Below are positions 42,213 to 51,256 of a stretch of 64,000 nucleotides of DNA, in pieces; the stretch's first letter is position 1; each line of letters opens with the position of its first letter. The position numbers and the translations under genes are program-made. Source of the DNA: an uncultured Candidatus Saccharibacteria bacterium (lineage in GTDB: Bacteria > Patescibacteriota > Saccharimonadia > Saccharimonadales > Saccharimonadaceae); assembly GCA_938036785.1 (NCBI GenBank), contig CALHWE010000012.1, forward strand, positions 124,001 through 188,000, written 5' to 3'. The notes below the pieces were generated by a model. That model had not been told where the DNA came from. It did not search any database and saw only the letters and a program-made list of their open reading frames with translations.

Positions 42213-42281
42213 ATGCCAGTTCGTATCCCCGTACAAAATCAATCAATCACGACAACCGTATTGGTCCGCCACGGCAAATAG
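42213..42281 (+). CDS. Possible 22-residue peptide in the mra cluster
   Basis: AAAAAAGGAGTAGGGAC gives a strong ribosome site before an ATG at 42213 and a short frame (MPVRIPVQNQSITTTVLVRH then GK) ends in TAG. A GC hairpin (GGGGCGG 42305-42311 with CCGCCCC 42322-42328) follows. It may be a leader peptide controlling ftsL-like gene expression. Only the ribosome site supports it. Confidence 0.4.
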   Translation: MPVRIPVQNQSITTTVLVRHGK

Positions 42282-42383
42282 CCCTTGGCTTAAGACCTCG
42301 CGCTGGGGCGGCGCGCTAAATCCGCCCCACCTAGACCTAGAAACGACCCCATACCAACGCTAAACAACACAAACACCACCACA

Positions 42384-42737
42384 ATGACAACCTACACACG
42401 GACAATGCAATTTAATAGTCGACGCCAGAGCACCTGGAAGCGCAACCGTAACACCGTTGCTTTTGCTTCGGCTATCAAACTTGGGCCAATCACCCACACA
42501 GTGCTGATTGCCCTCCTTATCACCATCCTTGGCTTGATATATCTGGCGCAGGCGACACACACGGTCAGCTATGGCTACGAGGCCAGCAAGATTGACGACA
42601 AGATCTCTGCTCTGAGTGAGCAAAAGAAAGACCTAGAGGTCGATAACGCCCGCCTGACCGCCCTTAAGGAAGTGCAGAGTAGTAGTGTGGCCAAGACGAT
42701 GACAACACCAGCTACTACAGCGTACGCCAGCGAGTAG
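42384..42737 (+). CDS. ftsL: FtsL/DivIC-like cell division protein
   Basis: The 117-residue protein has a basic N-terminus, one membrane helix (about 35-56, HTVLIALLITILGLIYLAQ) and a coiled coil (SKIDDKISALSEQKKDLEVDNARLTALKEVQ). This is the size and plan of FtsL/FtsB-type proteins, which bridge FtsQ and FtsWI. Its place between rsmH and the PBP gene is that of ftsL in the dcw cluster. Sequence alone cannot tell FtsL from FtsB. Confidence 0.8.
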   Translation: MTTYTRTMQFNSRRQSTWKRNRNTVAFASAIKLGPITHTVLIALLITILGLIYLAQATHTVSYGYEASKIDDKISALSEQKKDLEVDNARLTALKEVQSSSVAKTMTTPATTAYASE

Positions 42738-42740
42738 CCC

Positions 42741-44495
42741 ATGCTGCAGCGCCATCTTGCTACGCCACGCGCTCAGGCGCTCGCCACTGTGCTCGGCGGG
42801 CTACTTGTGGTGTTTGTGTTGCGCCTGGGGTATGTGCAATTGCTGCAGCACGACTACTATGTGTCGCAGGCCGATAGCGAGCAAGTCAAGCAATTTCGTC
42901 TGCGCGCCCAGCGCGGTGAGATATACACCATGGATGGTACTACTCCCGCCAAACTTGTCATGAATGAGACGGTCTATACCGTGTGGGCTGACCCAATGGC
43001 TGTGACAGACGCAGATAAGATCGTAACGGTCCTCAACCAGGTGGCTGGTGGTAATGTGCGTGAGAATTTTCGCCAATACATCACGCGTAAGCCAAGCCGC
43101 TACCAAGTGCTTGCCACCAAAGTGAGCCGCAAGCAGGCTGAACTTATTAAGAAAGAGAATCTTGCTGGGGTGGGCTTTGATGCGATGAGCCAGCGCGTCT
43201 ACCCAGAGGGGCAGCTGGCCAGCCAAGTGCTGGGCTTTGTTGATGCCGAGGGTAAGGGGAAGTACGGCTTCGAGCAGGCGAATGACGACAAACTGCGCGG
43301 CACGGATGGCGTGCTTAAGACGGTGACGGACATCCGCTCGGTGCCGCTGACCATTGGCCGGACGAACATTAACCAGCCTGCCAAGAATGGGACCAACATA
43401 GTGCTGACGATCGATCGCAACATCCAGACGAGGGTCGAGCAAGCGCTTGTCGATGGGGCCAAGCGCAGTGGCGCTACCGATGTCAGTGCTGTCGTAATGA
43501 ATCCGCAGAACGGTCAGGTCTTAGCCATGGCTAACCTTCCCACCTATGACCCGTCCAACCTCAAGACGATCAAAAGCGTTGCTGCACTCAATAACAACAC
43601 CATCACCACGCCGTATGAACCGGGCTCCGACATCAAGACATTTACAGTGGCGACAGGTATCGACAAAGGGGTTATCACGCCGCAAACGACGTACAATAAT
43701 ACCGATAGCATCAAGGTAGACGACATCACCATTGGTAATGCCAGTAAAGGCCAGACGGGCAACATTACCATGCAGCACGCCCTCAATTGGTCGCTCAACA
43801 CTGGTATGGTCACTGTTGCACAGCGCTTGGGCAATGGCAGCTACATCACTCGCCAGGCGCGCGACACGATGTATGACTACTTCCACAAGCGCTTTCGCCT
43901 TGGGCAGCTGACGGGAGTGGAGCTCGCTGGTGAGGCTAAGGGTAATATCGTATCGCCCACCCAGCAGCAGGGCAATGCGGTGCGCTACTCTAACATGTCC
44001 TTTGGCCAGGGGATGGATGCGACGATGTTGCAGGTCTCGGCTGGCTTTAGTGCCATCATTAATGGCGGGACATACCATAGTCCCACCATCATCGCAGGGA
44101 CGATTGACGACAACGGCACCTTTGCCAAGGCTGCGCGCAAAGCTTCGTATACTCATGTCATCAAGCCGCAGTCATCTACCACTGTGCGCGAAATGGTACA
44201 CCAAGCGCGCCAGGCCTTTTACGCAGGTGGCGACCGCGCGGGATTCTACATTGGTGGCAAGACGGGTACATCGCAAACCATCAAGGACGGTAAGTATATT
44301 TCGAACCAAACCATTGGCACCTACCTCGGTTTTGGTGGGGAGGTTGGCAAAACACCAGCGTATGTTATTATGGTGGAGGTTTCGGGCAAAGGGCTGAATA
44401 TGCAGGGGGGTCAAGACGCTCACCCGATTTTCACGGATATATCTAATTGGTTGCTCGACTATATGAAGCTCGAGCCGAAAGGAAACACACCATAA
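42741..44495 (+). CDS. ftsI: Septal penicillin-binding protein (FtsI/PBP2B type transpeptidase)
   Basis: The 584-residue protein has an N-terminal membrane helix (LGGLLVVFVLRLGYVQLL), a PBP dimer domain from about residue 50, and a class B transpeptidase domain: SxxK as PGSDIKTF, SxN as WSLNTGM, and KTG as GGKTGTSQ. It crosslinks septal peptidoglycan with FtsW. The start is 3 nt after the ftsL-like stop. There are no PASTA domains. The stop overlaps the mraY start (TAATG). Confidence 0.95.
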   Translation: MLQRHLATPRAQALATVLGGLLVVFVLRLGYVQLLQHDYYVSQADSEQVKQFRLRAQRGEIYTMDGTTPAKLVMNETVYTVWADPMAVTDADKIVTVLNQVAGGNVRENFRQYITRKPSRYQVLATKVSRKQAELIKKENLAGVGFDAMSQRVYPEGQLASQVLGFVDAEGKGKYGFEQANDDKLRGTDGVLKTVTDIRSVPLTIGRTNINQPAKNGTNIVLTIDRNIQTRVEQALVDGAKRSGATDVSAVVMNPQNGQVLAMANLPTYDPSNLKTIKSVAALNNNTITTPYEPGSDIKTFTVATGIDKGVITPQTTYNNTDSIKVDDITIGNASKGQTGNITMQHALNWSLNTGMVTVAQRLGNGSYITRQARDTMYDYFHKRFRLGQLTGVELAGEAKGNIVSPTQQQGNAVRYSNMSFGQGMDATMLQVSAGFSAIINGGTYHSPTIIAGTIDDNGTFAKAARKASYTHVIKPQSSTTVREMVHQARQAFYAGGDRAGFYIGGKTGTSQTIKDGKYISNQTIGTYLGFGGEVGKTPAYVIMVEVSGKGLNMQGGQDAHPIFTDISNWLLDYMKLEPKGNTP

Positions 44496-45523
44496 TGAAC
44501 CTCACCACACTCGTTCGCGAGCTCAACGCGACATTTCTTCTCAGCGTCGCGGCTTTTTTGCTGGCGATGGCCCTCACGCCGCTCTACACCTACTTTGCGT
44601 ATCGGTATAAGTTCTGGAAAAAACAGCGGGCCGCTAGTACAACGGGCGAGGAATTGACGGTCTTTACTAAGCTGCATGCCGATAAATTCACGCGCGATAT
44701 CCCCACTATGGCAGGGATGGTTGGCATTGTGGCTATCGCTGTGGTGACGCTGGGGTTTAATCTCGACCGAGCGCAGACCTGGCTCCCACTGGCGGCATTG
44801 CTTGGTGGTGGGGCAGTGGGGCTGCTGGACGATGTGATCAATATCAACAGTGATGGCTCGGGCTCGGCGGGTCTGCGTGCTTGGCTGAAGTTCTCAATGA
44901 TCGCGGTGATGGCGGCGGTACTGGCCTGGTTCTTCTACGTTAAGCTGGGCTATACAACAGTACATGTGCCGTACGTTGGCGACTGGCAGCTCGGCCCATG
45001 GATTGTCCCGCTCTTTGTCTTTGCGGTGGTAGCAACTGGCAACGCGGTGAATATTAGTGATGGCCTGGATGGTCTGGCTGGTGGACTGCTGGCGGTGAGT
45101 TATTGCATCTTCGGGGTGATTGCCTTACTACAGGGGCATTTGCAACTGGCAGGTTTTTGCTTTACCGTAGTGGGAGTGCTGCTGAGCTACCTGTGGTTTA
45201 ATATCTATCCAGCACGGTTCTTTATGGGTGATGTGGGGAGCTTTGCCTTTGGGACGAGCCTAGGCGTCGTGGCGATGCTGACGAATACGCTGTTTTTGCT
45301 GCCAGTCATTGGTGTGCTGTTTGTGGTAGAGGCGGGCTCGAGCCTTATTCAAATCCTCAGTAAGAAGTTCTTTCACCGCAAGGTGTTTATCTCGGCACCA
45401 ATTCACCAGCACTTCCAAGCAGTCGGTTGGCCAGAGGTGAAGGTGACGATGCGTTTCTGGGTGATCTCTTGCGTGACAGGCTTTATTGGCCTGATGATGG
45501 CGCTGGGTGGGGGACACATCTAG
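44495..45523 (+). CDS. mraY: Phospho-N-acetylmuramoyl-pentapeptide transferase
   Basis: The 342-residue protein has about ten membrane helices. Family motifs include KFTRDIPTMAGMVGI, GGAVGLLDDVININ, NAVNISDGLDGLAGGLL, FNIYPARFFMGDVGSFAFG and FISAPIHQHFQAVGWPE. It makes lipid I from UDP-MurNAc-pentapeptide and undecaprenyl phosphate. The ATG at 44495 overlaps the ftsI stop; GAAAGGAAA lies upstream. Confidence 0.95.
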   Translation: MNLTTLVRELNATFLLSVAAFLLAMALTPLYTYFAYRYKFWKKQRAASTTGEELTVFTKLHADKFTRDIPTMAGMVGIVAIAVVTLGFNLDRAQTWLPLAALLGGGAVGLLDDVININSDGSGSAGLRAWLKFSMIAVMAAVLAWFFYVKLGYTTVHVPYVGDWQLGPWIVPLFVFAVVATGNAVNISDGLDGLAGGLLAVSYCIFGVIALLQGHLQLAGFCFTVVGVLLSYLWFNIYPARFFMGDVGSFAFGTSLGVVAMLTNTLFLLPVIGVLFVVEAGSSLIQILSKKFFHRKVFISAPIHQHFQAVGWPEVKVTMRFWVISCVTGFIGLMMALGGGHI

Positions 45524-45524
45524 A

Positions 45525-46883
45525 ATGGCTGCTGCTCGCCGCACTCGTGCTGCTCACCGATCGGCTTCGGCTCGGTCGGCTCAGCCAGTGCGCCGCGAGC
45601 AACGTAGTGCTACCTCCGCTCCATCCGCCGCCGTGCCACGTTTGCACCGGCCGGACTATCAGATTATCCTCTGGGTGGGGCTGCTCATGCTGCTGGGTTT
45701 GGTGGTGATGTATGCCATTGGCCCGCAGCGTGCCAATGTGCTCAACTCTGCGCACAACACCAACTACTACACCGATGGCTACTTCGCTATTAAGCAGACG
45801 GTGAGCTTGCTGCTGTCAATTAGCGCTTTTGTGGGGTTGTCGCTCGTACCCTTTGCGTGGCTGCGCCAGAAGGCGGGTACGCTGCTAGCGAGCGGTTTTG
45901 TGCTGTGTGCGCTGTTGTTTGTCCTTGGTAATATGCTGCATGTCTCGGCGATTGCTCAGTGTAGCCTTGGGGCATGTCGCTGGTTCTCGCTGGGGCCACT
46001 GGGGAGTTTCCAGCCAGCCGAGATGCTGAAGTTTGGCATGCTTATCTATATGGCACTCTTCCTTGGCAAACGAATGCGTCAGGGGGTGATAAACGACCTC
46101 CATCAGACGATCATCCCCATGGTAATTATGATGTGCGCAGCGCTCTTTTTCGTGATATTTTTGCAAAAGGATATGGGCACAGGCTTGGCACTCACTGCCA
46201 TGGTGGCATGCATGGTGGTGATGAGTGGCATGAGCTGGCGCTGGCTGGCTTACCTAGCGGCGGGCTGCGTGGCGCTGGTGCTGCTGCTCATCGTCATTGC
46301 GCCGCACCGCATGGAGCGGGTGGCGACCTTCTTCCAGGGGGATGACCACGCCGCCAGTAGCAACGATGATGGCTACCACATCAAGAATGCGAAGATTGCG
46401 CTGGGTACAGGTGGGCTATTTGGCCTGGGTATTGGCAACAGCATCCAAGCGACCGGCTATCTCCCTGAGGCGATTAACGACTCAGTCTTTGCTATCATTG
46501 GTGAAACGTTTGGCTTTGTGGGGGCCGTGGTGGTGCTGGCGCTGTTTACGGCGCTGCTGCTGCGGCTGCTGAGGATTGCCGAGCGCCTGCCTGATATGAC
46601 AATGCGCCTGGTGGTAGCTGGAGTCTTTGGCTGGCTGGGCGCACATGTTATGCTAAATGTAGCGTCGATGATTGGAGTCTTCCCGCTGACGGGTATTACG
46701 CTGCCATTGCTGAGCTTTGGTGGTACCAGTATGGTATTTATTGCTGGTGCGCTTGGCCTGGCCTTCCAATTATCACGCCAGGCAGCTTACCAACCAATCA
46801 ACGAAAAGGAGACCTCTCATGAAGCTACTGGCAGTCGGCGGTGGATCGGGCGGGCACGTTACGCCGGTCGTCGCCGTCATTAA
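45525..46883 (+). CDS. ftsW: Peptidoglycan polymerase FtsW
   Basis: The 452-residue protein has a basic Ala/Arg/Ser-rich cytoplasmic leader (about 45 residues, long for the family), then ten SEDS membrane helices. Conserved blocks include RWFSLGPLGSFQPAEMLKFG, FLQKDMGTGLALTAM, IKNAKIALGTGGLFGLGIGNS, EAINDSVFAIIGETFGFVGA and FPLTGITLPLLSFGGTSM. It polymerises lipid II at the septum. The ATG at 45525 follows mraY at once; the end overlaps murG by 65 nt. Confidence 0.94.
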   Translation: MAAARRTRAAHRSASARSAQPVRREQRSATSAPSAAVPRLHRPDYQIILWVGLLMLLGLVVMYAIGPQRANVLNSAHNTNYYTDGYFAIKQTVSLLLSISAFVGLSLVPFAWLRQKAGTLLASGFVLCALLFVLGNMLHVSAIAQCSLGACRWFSLGPLGSFQPAEMLKFGMLIYMALFLGKRMRQGVINDLHQTIIPMVIMMCAALFFVIFLQKDMGTGLALTAMVACMVVMSGMSWRWLAYLAAGCVALVLLLIVIAPHRMERVATFFQGDDHAASSNDDGYHIKNAKIALGTGGLFGLGIGNSIQATGYLPEAINDSVFAIIGETFGFVGAVVVLALFTALLLRLLRIAERLPDMTMRLVVAGVFGWLGAHVMLNVASMIGVFPLTGITLPLLSFGGTSMVFIAGALGLAFQLSRQAAYQPINEKETSHEATGSRRWIGRARYAGRRRH

Positions 46884-47970
46884 TGAAATCGCAGCCCTCC
46901 AGCCCGATGTACAGGTGACCTTCGTCTGCGATAAGGCCTTCGCTAGCCAATCGCGTGGGCTTATGCAGCATGCTGCGGTGCCAGTGCGGGTGCGGACAAT
47001 CGCTGCGGGCAAGTTCCGGCGCTACCAGCACCTCAGCGTAGTGCGCCAGTTGCTCATGCCGAGTATTGTCCTGGCTAATGTATGTGATATCTTTAAGATC
47101 CTGGCTGGCGTATGTCAGAGCCTCTGGCTGGTGCTGCGCTGGCGGCCAGATGTGATCTTTGCCAAGGGGGGGTTTGTATGCTTGCCGGTTGGCATTGCGG
47201 CGCGCTGCCTGCGCGTACCAGTGGTCATCCACGACTCCGATGCTCGCCCTGGCCTGACCAACCGCGTGATGGCACGTTGGGCAGCAGCGATTGCTACGGG
47301 CTGGCCACTCAAGCATTATCACTATCCAGCATCGCGTAGTCGCTATGTGGGGGTGCCGATTGGCGCTGATTTTCGTCCGCTCACTCCGGCTCAGCGGCAG
47401 CAGGCACGGCAGACCTTCTCGCTTGATCCACACAAGCCATTAGTCGTTGCTACCGGTGGCGGTCTTGGCTCGGCTATTATCAATCACGCGGTGCTGCGCG
47501 CTGCTGATGACCTGCTGGCTGCTGGCATACAGGTTTATCTGGTGGCGGGCAAAGGCAATTACGATGCCGCCCAAGCCAAAGCGCCGCAGCACCCCGATTT
47601 TCACTGCGTACCCTTCGTTTTCGAGCATATGGCGCAATTGCTCGGTGCAGCCGATGTAGTAGTATCACGCGCTAGTGCCACCTTCACGCAGGAGCTCGCT
47701 GGCCTCGCGCAGGCAGCCATCTTAGTGCCGGCCCATCACCTGGGCGACCAACGCAAAAATGCTGCCATCTATGCCGAGGCTAAGGCTGCTCTGGTCTTGC
47801 AAGACGACGCCTTAGAGCAGAGTGATGCCCTTGGCCAAGCCATCCTTACCCTCATACACGACCCCGCGCAGCGCCAGCAGCTCGCTCAGCGCCTCCACAC
47901 CTATGCACGCCCCCACGCCGCCCGCGATGTAGCGCAAATGGTGGTGCAAGCTGCACAGCGCCAGAAGTAA
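46819..47970 (+). CDS. murG: UDP-GlcNAc:lipid I N-acetylglucosaminyltransferase
   Basis: The 383-residue GT28 enzyme starts LLAVGGGSGGHVTPVVAVI, with IFAKGGFVCLPVGIAARCLRVPVVIHDSDARPGLTNRV, then VVATGGGLGSAIIN and VVSRASATFTQELAGLAQAAILVP in the C-terminal UDP-GlcNAc lobe. It converts lipid I to lipid II. AAAAGGAGA lies 8 nt before the ATG at 46819, inside the ftsW end. Confidence 0.95.
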   Translation: MKLLAVGGGSGGHVTPVVAVINEIAALQPDVQVTFVCDKAFASQSRGLMQHAAVPVRVRTIAAGKFRRYQHLSVVRQLLMPSIVLANVCDIFKILAGVCQSLWLVLRWRPDVIFAKGGFVCLPVGIAARCLRVPVVIHDSDARPGLTNRVMARWAAAIATGWPLKHYHYPASRSRYVGVPIGADFRPLTPAQRQQARQTFSLDPHKPLVVATGGGLGSAIINHAVLRAADDLLAAGIQVYLVAGKGNYDAAQAKAPQHPDFHCVPFVFEHMAQLLGAADVVVSRASATFTQELAGLAQAAILVPAHHLGDQRKNAAIYAEAKAALVLQDDALEQSDALGQAILTLIHDPAQRQQLAQRLHTYARPHAARDVAQMVVQAAQRQK

Positions 47971-48125
47971 GATAGGTAAGACCAGAACGCACATCTCACT
48001 CCGTCAAAATGACGGGGTTCTTCACCACTTGAGAGTTCAGCGGCCAGTTAATTTGGTTGACTGTTTTAAAGGCTAGTAGCCTTTGCCAACAACCAGCCAT
48101 CTACGGTATAATGGCCTGTAGCATC

Positions 48126-49052
48126 ATGGGCTTTCGCACAAAACAAACACCACCACCAGCGCGCCGCCGAGCTGCCAAGAATAAGAGGGAAGAGCAGCCC
48201 CAGCGCACCGCCTACACCTATCGGCGTAACCGTACACTGACTGGTAGCTTAGTGAGTCGTGTCCCGAGTGCGGGCGAGTCTAAGGCGCAGCTGCGGTCGC
48301 CGCGTATGCATGCGCATGATTTGCGCCGGACGCGCCGCCGCGTGGTATTGTCGCTTGGAGTAGTGATGGGGCTGCTGGCTGCAGTGTGGTTTGCGCTTGA
48401 TAACGTCATTGCGACACCAGTTGTTGCAGGCAATCTCACCAGCAACCATCAGCTCTACCAAGCCAAGATCAACGACTATCTCACTGCCCATCCGCTGGAG
48501 CGTTTTCGCTTTGCACTCAATACTAGTCGGCTGGCGGCCTATCTCCAGACGCATGATTGCCCTGAGGTAGCCGCAGTGCTCCCAGTCACGCAGCAAGCTG
48601 GCCTGGGGCACAGCACTATCACTCTCGCTATGCGCCAAGCGGCGGTGGTCTGGACGGTTAATCGCCAGCAACTCTTTGTCGATACCGAGGGTCATGCCTT
48701 CCGCCGTGCCTATGGGCCGCGGCCAAGCATTGAAGTGGTGGATGACAGTGGTATCGATACGCGTAATAACCAAGTCGTCGCGAGTAACCAATTCCTTGGC
48801 TTTATTGGTAAAGTTGTCGGTGCCGTCCGCCGCCACCAGCTCACTGTCCAAAAGATTACGCTGCCTGCTGGCACGACGCGTCAAATCTACGTTTGGTTTA
48901 CAGGGGTGGAGTATCCTGTTAAATTCTCGGTCGATCGCTCGGCTGGCCTGCAGAGCGAGGATGCCGCCCGGGCCATTCGCTATCTGGCGCAGCACCACAT
49001 CACTCCCAAATATCTCGATGTCCGCGTCAGTGGCCGAGCGGCGTATCGGTAA
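48126..49052 (+). CDS. ftsQ: FtsQ-like division protein
   Basis: The 308-residue protein has a long basic cytoplasmic N-terminus (about 75 residues), one membrane helix (VVLSLGVVMGLLAAVWFAL), a POTRA-like domain and a C-terminal beta domain. That is the FtsQ/DivIB plan, and the location at the end of the dcw cluster agrees. TATAAT (48107-48112) is 13 nt before the ATG at 48126, so it has its own promoter after a 155-nt gap from murG. Confidence 0.75.
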   Translation: MGFRTKQTPPPARRRAAKNKREEQPQRTAYTYRRNRTLTGSLVSRVPSAGESKAQLRSPRMHAHDLRRTRRRVVLSLGVVMGLLAAVWFALDNVIATPVVAGNLTSNHQLYQAKINDYLTAHPLERFRFALNTSRLAAYLQTHDCPEVAAVLPVTQQAGLGHSTITLAMRQAAVVWTVNRQQLFVDTEGHAFRRAYGPRPSIEVVDDSGIDTRNNQVVASNQFLGFIGKVVGAVRRHQLTVQKITLPAGTTRQIYVWFTGVEYPVKFSVDRSAGLQSEDAARAIRYLAQHHITPKYLDVRVSGRAAYR

Positions 49053-50934
49053 GGAACTGTTGATAACACAAGTGCTGGCCCTGTAAATACTTGTAAATAG
49101 TGTGGATATTGAGATGTCCGCTTTTTTCTCCGTAGATCCTCCATCCATCATTGACGGGGCGAAAATCGATTACTGTGAGTTAACGCCCAGGTTAGTTTTG
49201 ACGTGAGAGTCCGGCCATCCTGACATTCACGGAGAGGTATTAAGCTATAAACCGTTCTGAGAATAGAGCGGCGTAAGAGAAATTAAGAAATTACTGAGGT
49301 TATAAAGCATCGGTTTCATAGCTGACTACAGCACATCCAGCAAAGGGCAGGGGAGCTACTCTGTAAAACAAGAACAAATTTACAACATTTTATGTAACAA
49401 AGCACGAAAAGTGCAAATACTATATCTATACTATAAAAACCAAAAAATGCAAAAAAGAGTAGGGGAGATGTTTTTTGCGAAAAAGTCAAATCATGATATC
49501 GTATAGTTTTTAATCTCGGTCAACCCAAGCAGGGTAGAAAACATAGCAAAAGTACCAAGCAAACAAAATGTCAAACAAAGCAACTATAACTAATAGACTG
49601 AAAGGTTCGTACCGACACCAGCATGATACCAGGTAAGCACGAGGCCGGAGCGTGTATTATGCTTGGGTATTTCAGTTGTACACACAGTCACAAACACTGC
49701 GCGCAAACACACACACGCGAACAAACATACGTAAAACTCTGCGTACGTATGAGCGTGTATGAACATATGCGCAGTGTGTTCCCTCCAATAGAACAAGCGT
49801 CTGCTTTTACTTTTGCAGGACGTATAAGTGCCCACGGCTCTATCCTTACTCTCCCCATTGGATGGCGCAGATATCTTAAGTGAACCTGCTGAACGAGAAG
49901 CAAGATCGATCAATAATCGAAGATCTATAAACCGGATATATGCGTCTTATCCTCATAAACCCCATAACCGCCAAACCCAGCTCAATTCAGGCCATATCTG
50001 GGGTCAGAGCTATATATGCATCGTAAAAGGATTATTGTGCGAAGTTATATTACACTCCTAAAGATGATCTAGTGTACATCTTTTACATCTACCCCACTGC
50101 TGCGCGGGTGTGAATTGTTGTGTACGCGTGGATTGCAGCACATTGCAGCTTATCATTCCCTTGTCTATTAACGCTTGTGTTTATGCTTATGCTTTGCTTC
50201 TGGCTGCTACTTTTCTGTGCATGATCGCTTGCTTTATTGTGTGATATACTAATCGGTACTGTGGGCTCGTGAATGTCTTAGTGTATTTGGATAGCTTGGA
50301 CAACCTATAGCTAGTCAAATATAGGCTGTGTGCTGCTGTTTGGCGATTAAGGCAATGTATATGTATCTGTAAGGGCAAATATGACTCTGGCTAACCTTGA
50401 GGAATATATAAGCATAAGAACCGGAGGTAAGCAGAGAGCTACAGCTGAGGTGAGGTATACCACGAGAACACAGCTCTCAAATATAAGCTTACCAGTGGTA
50501 GAGACTGGCAGAATGAGACGAAAAACAGGGGTAGGGCGGTTGCCAGGAATTTTTGGCGAAAGGATGGCAGACTCCCCTGCCTTGCCCTGCCCTTTTTGAT
50601 TGCTGGCTGCTGTGCTTTTGCTGTGTACTTGGGATCCTTCTGCAAAGGAATGGACGCAAGAGGCGTATATGAGCAAATTGTGGCTGCGGCGGAATTATCT
50701 TGCACACAAAACGGCCGATAAATAAGCCTATGAGCGCAAAATCACACGCAAATATCCGCAGTCATCATATGTACACGATATTTGTCCACGAGGCAAATTA
50801 CCTCTGTTATAGCTGAGTATATGTAGTGTTCGGAGCGGGAGGGGAGGCCACTTCCCTATCGTTATTTCTCTCAAGCCTGTAGGCTTGAGCTCTTACTTAT
50901 TTTCAGGCTGTTTGTAATCCACCAAAACAAAGAC
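49053..50934. other. Large region without a recognisable gene
   Basis: About 1.9 kb with lower G+C than its neighbours. Only short incoherent frames are found (for example 50381-50599 and 49590-49913). It holds scattered inverted repeats, among them CTGCG.../...CGCAG near 49739 and the perfect CTCAAGCC/GGCTTGAG at about 50873-50892. AAAAAAGAGTAGGGGAGATG at 49451 resembles the ribosome site before the 42213 peptide. No tRNA, rRNA or CRISPR array is seen. Confidence 0.4.
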
Positions 50935-51176
50935 TTATACTTTTGTGAGGATGAGTACTGAGATGCGTTTGGCTCGCCCAACACCAATGTGCTCAGGCAC
51001 CGAGAGATTCGACACCGCTAATCCTGCCTCCGTGGCCGCAGCAATATACTCCTTCATTGGCCGATGAAAGAAAAGAACTCGCTCTGGATGTGCGTCCTTG
51101 CCATGAATCCGGAACGGAATTTCAAAGATGTGAGACGTTTGCATGTTATAGTCAGATACATCCCTCGTGGCATCAT
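50935..51176 (-). pseudogene. 3' remnant of a SAM-dependent methyltransferase gene
   Basis: The visible product (DYNMQTSHIFEIPFRIHGKD, then RVLFFHRPMKEYIAAATEAG) matches the C-terminal end of class I methyltransferases, where an ...HRP...Y...L..AGF segment is common. In-frame stops upstream remove the catalytic Rossmann part. An ATG at 51144 could still give a 69-residue peptide. A decayed gene at the edge of a gene-poor region is the simplest view. Confidence 0.55.
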
Positions 51177-51200
51177 TGTAGCCGTACTATATAACCTAAC

Positions 51201-51233
51201 CAAAAGAGACGAAGCTTTAATCACTTCGTCTCC
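51201..51233 (-). terminator. Terminator of the sigma4-HARE gene
   Basis: On the minus strand GAGACGAAG pairs with CTTCGTCTC and is followed by TTTT. Confidence 0.9.
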
Positions 51234-51256
51234 TAGTGGTGTATTTTTGTCTAGAG

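Noticed and set aside
49590..50061. Several 70-110-codon frames on both strands
   Set aside because: They overlap each other, lack ribosome sites and have incoherent, repeat-driven composition.
50381..50599. 72-codon frame starting MTLANLEEYI
   Set aside because: Only a weak TAAGGG precedes it, the second half looks random and no family is recognised; left within the gene-poor region.
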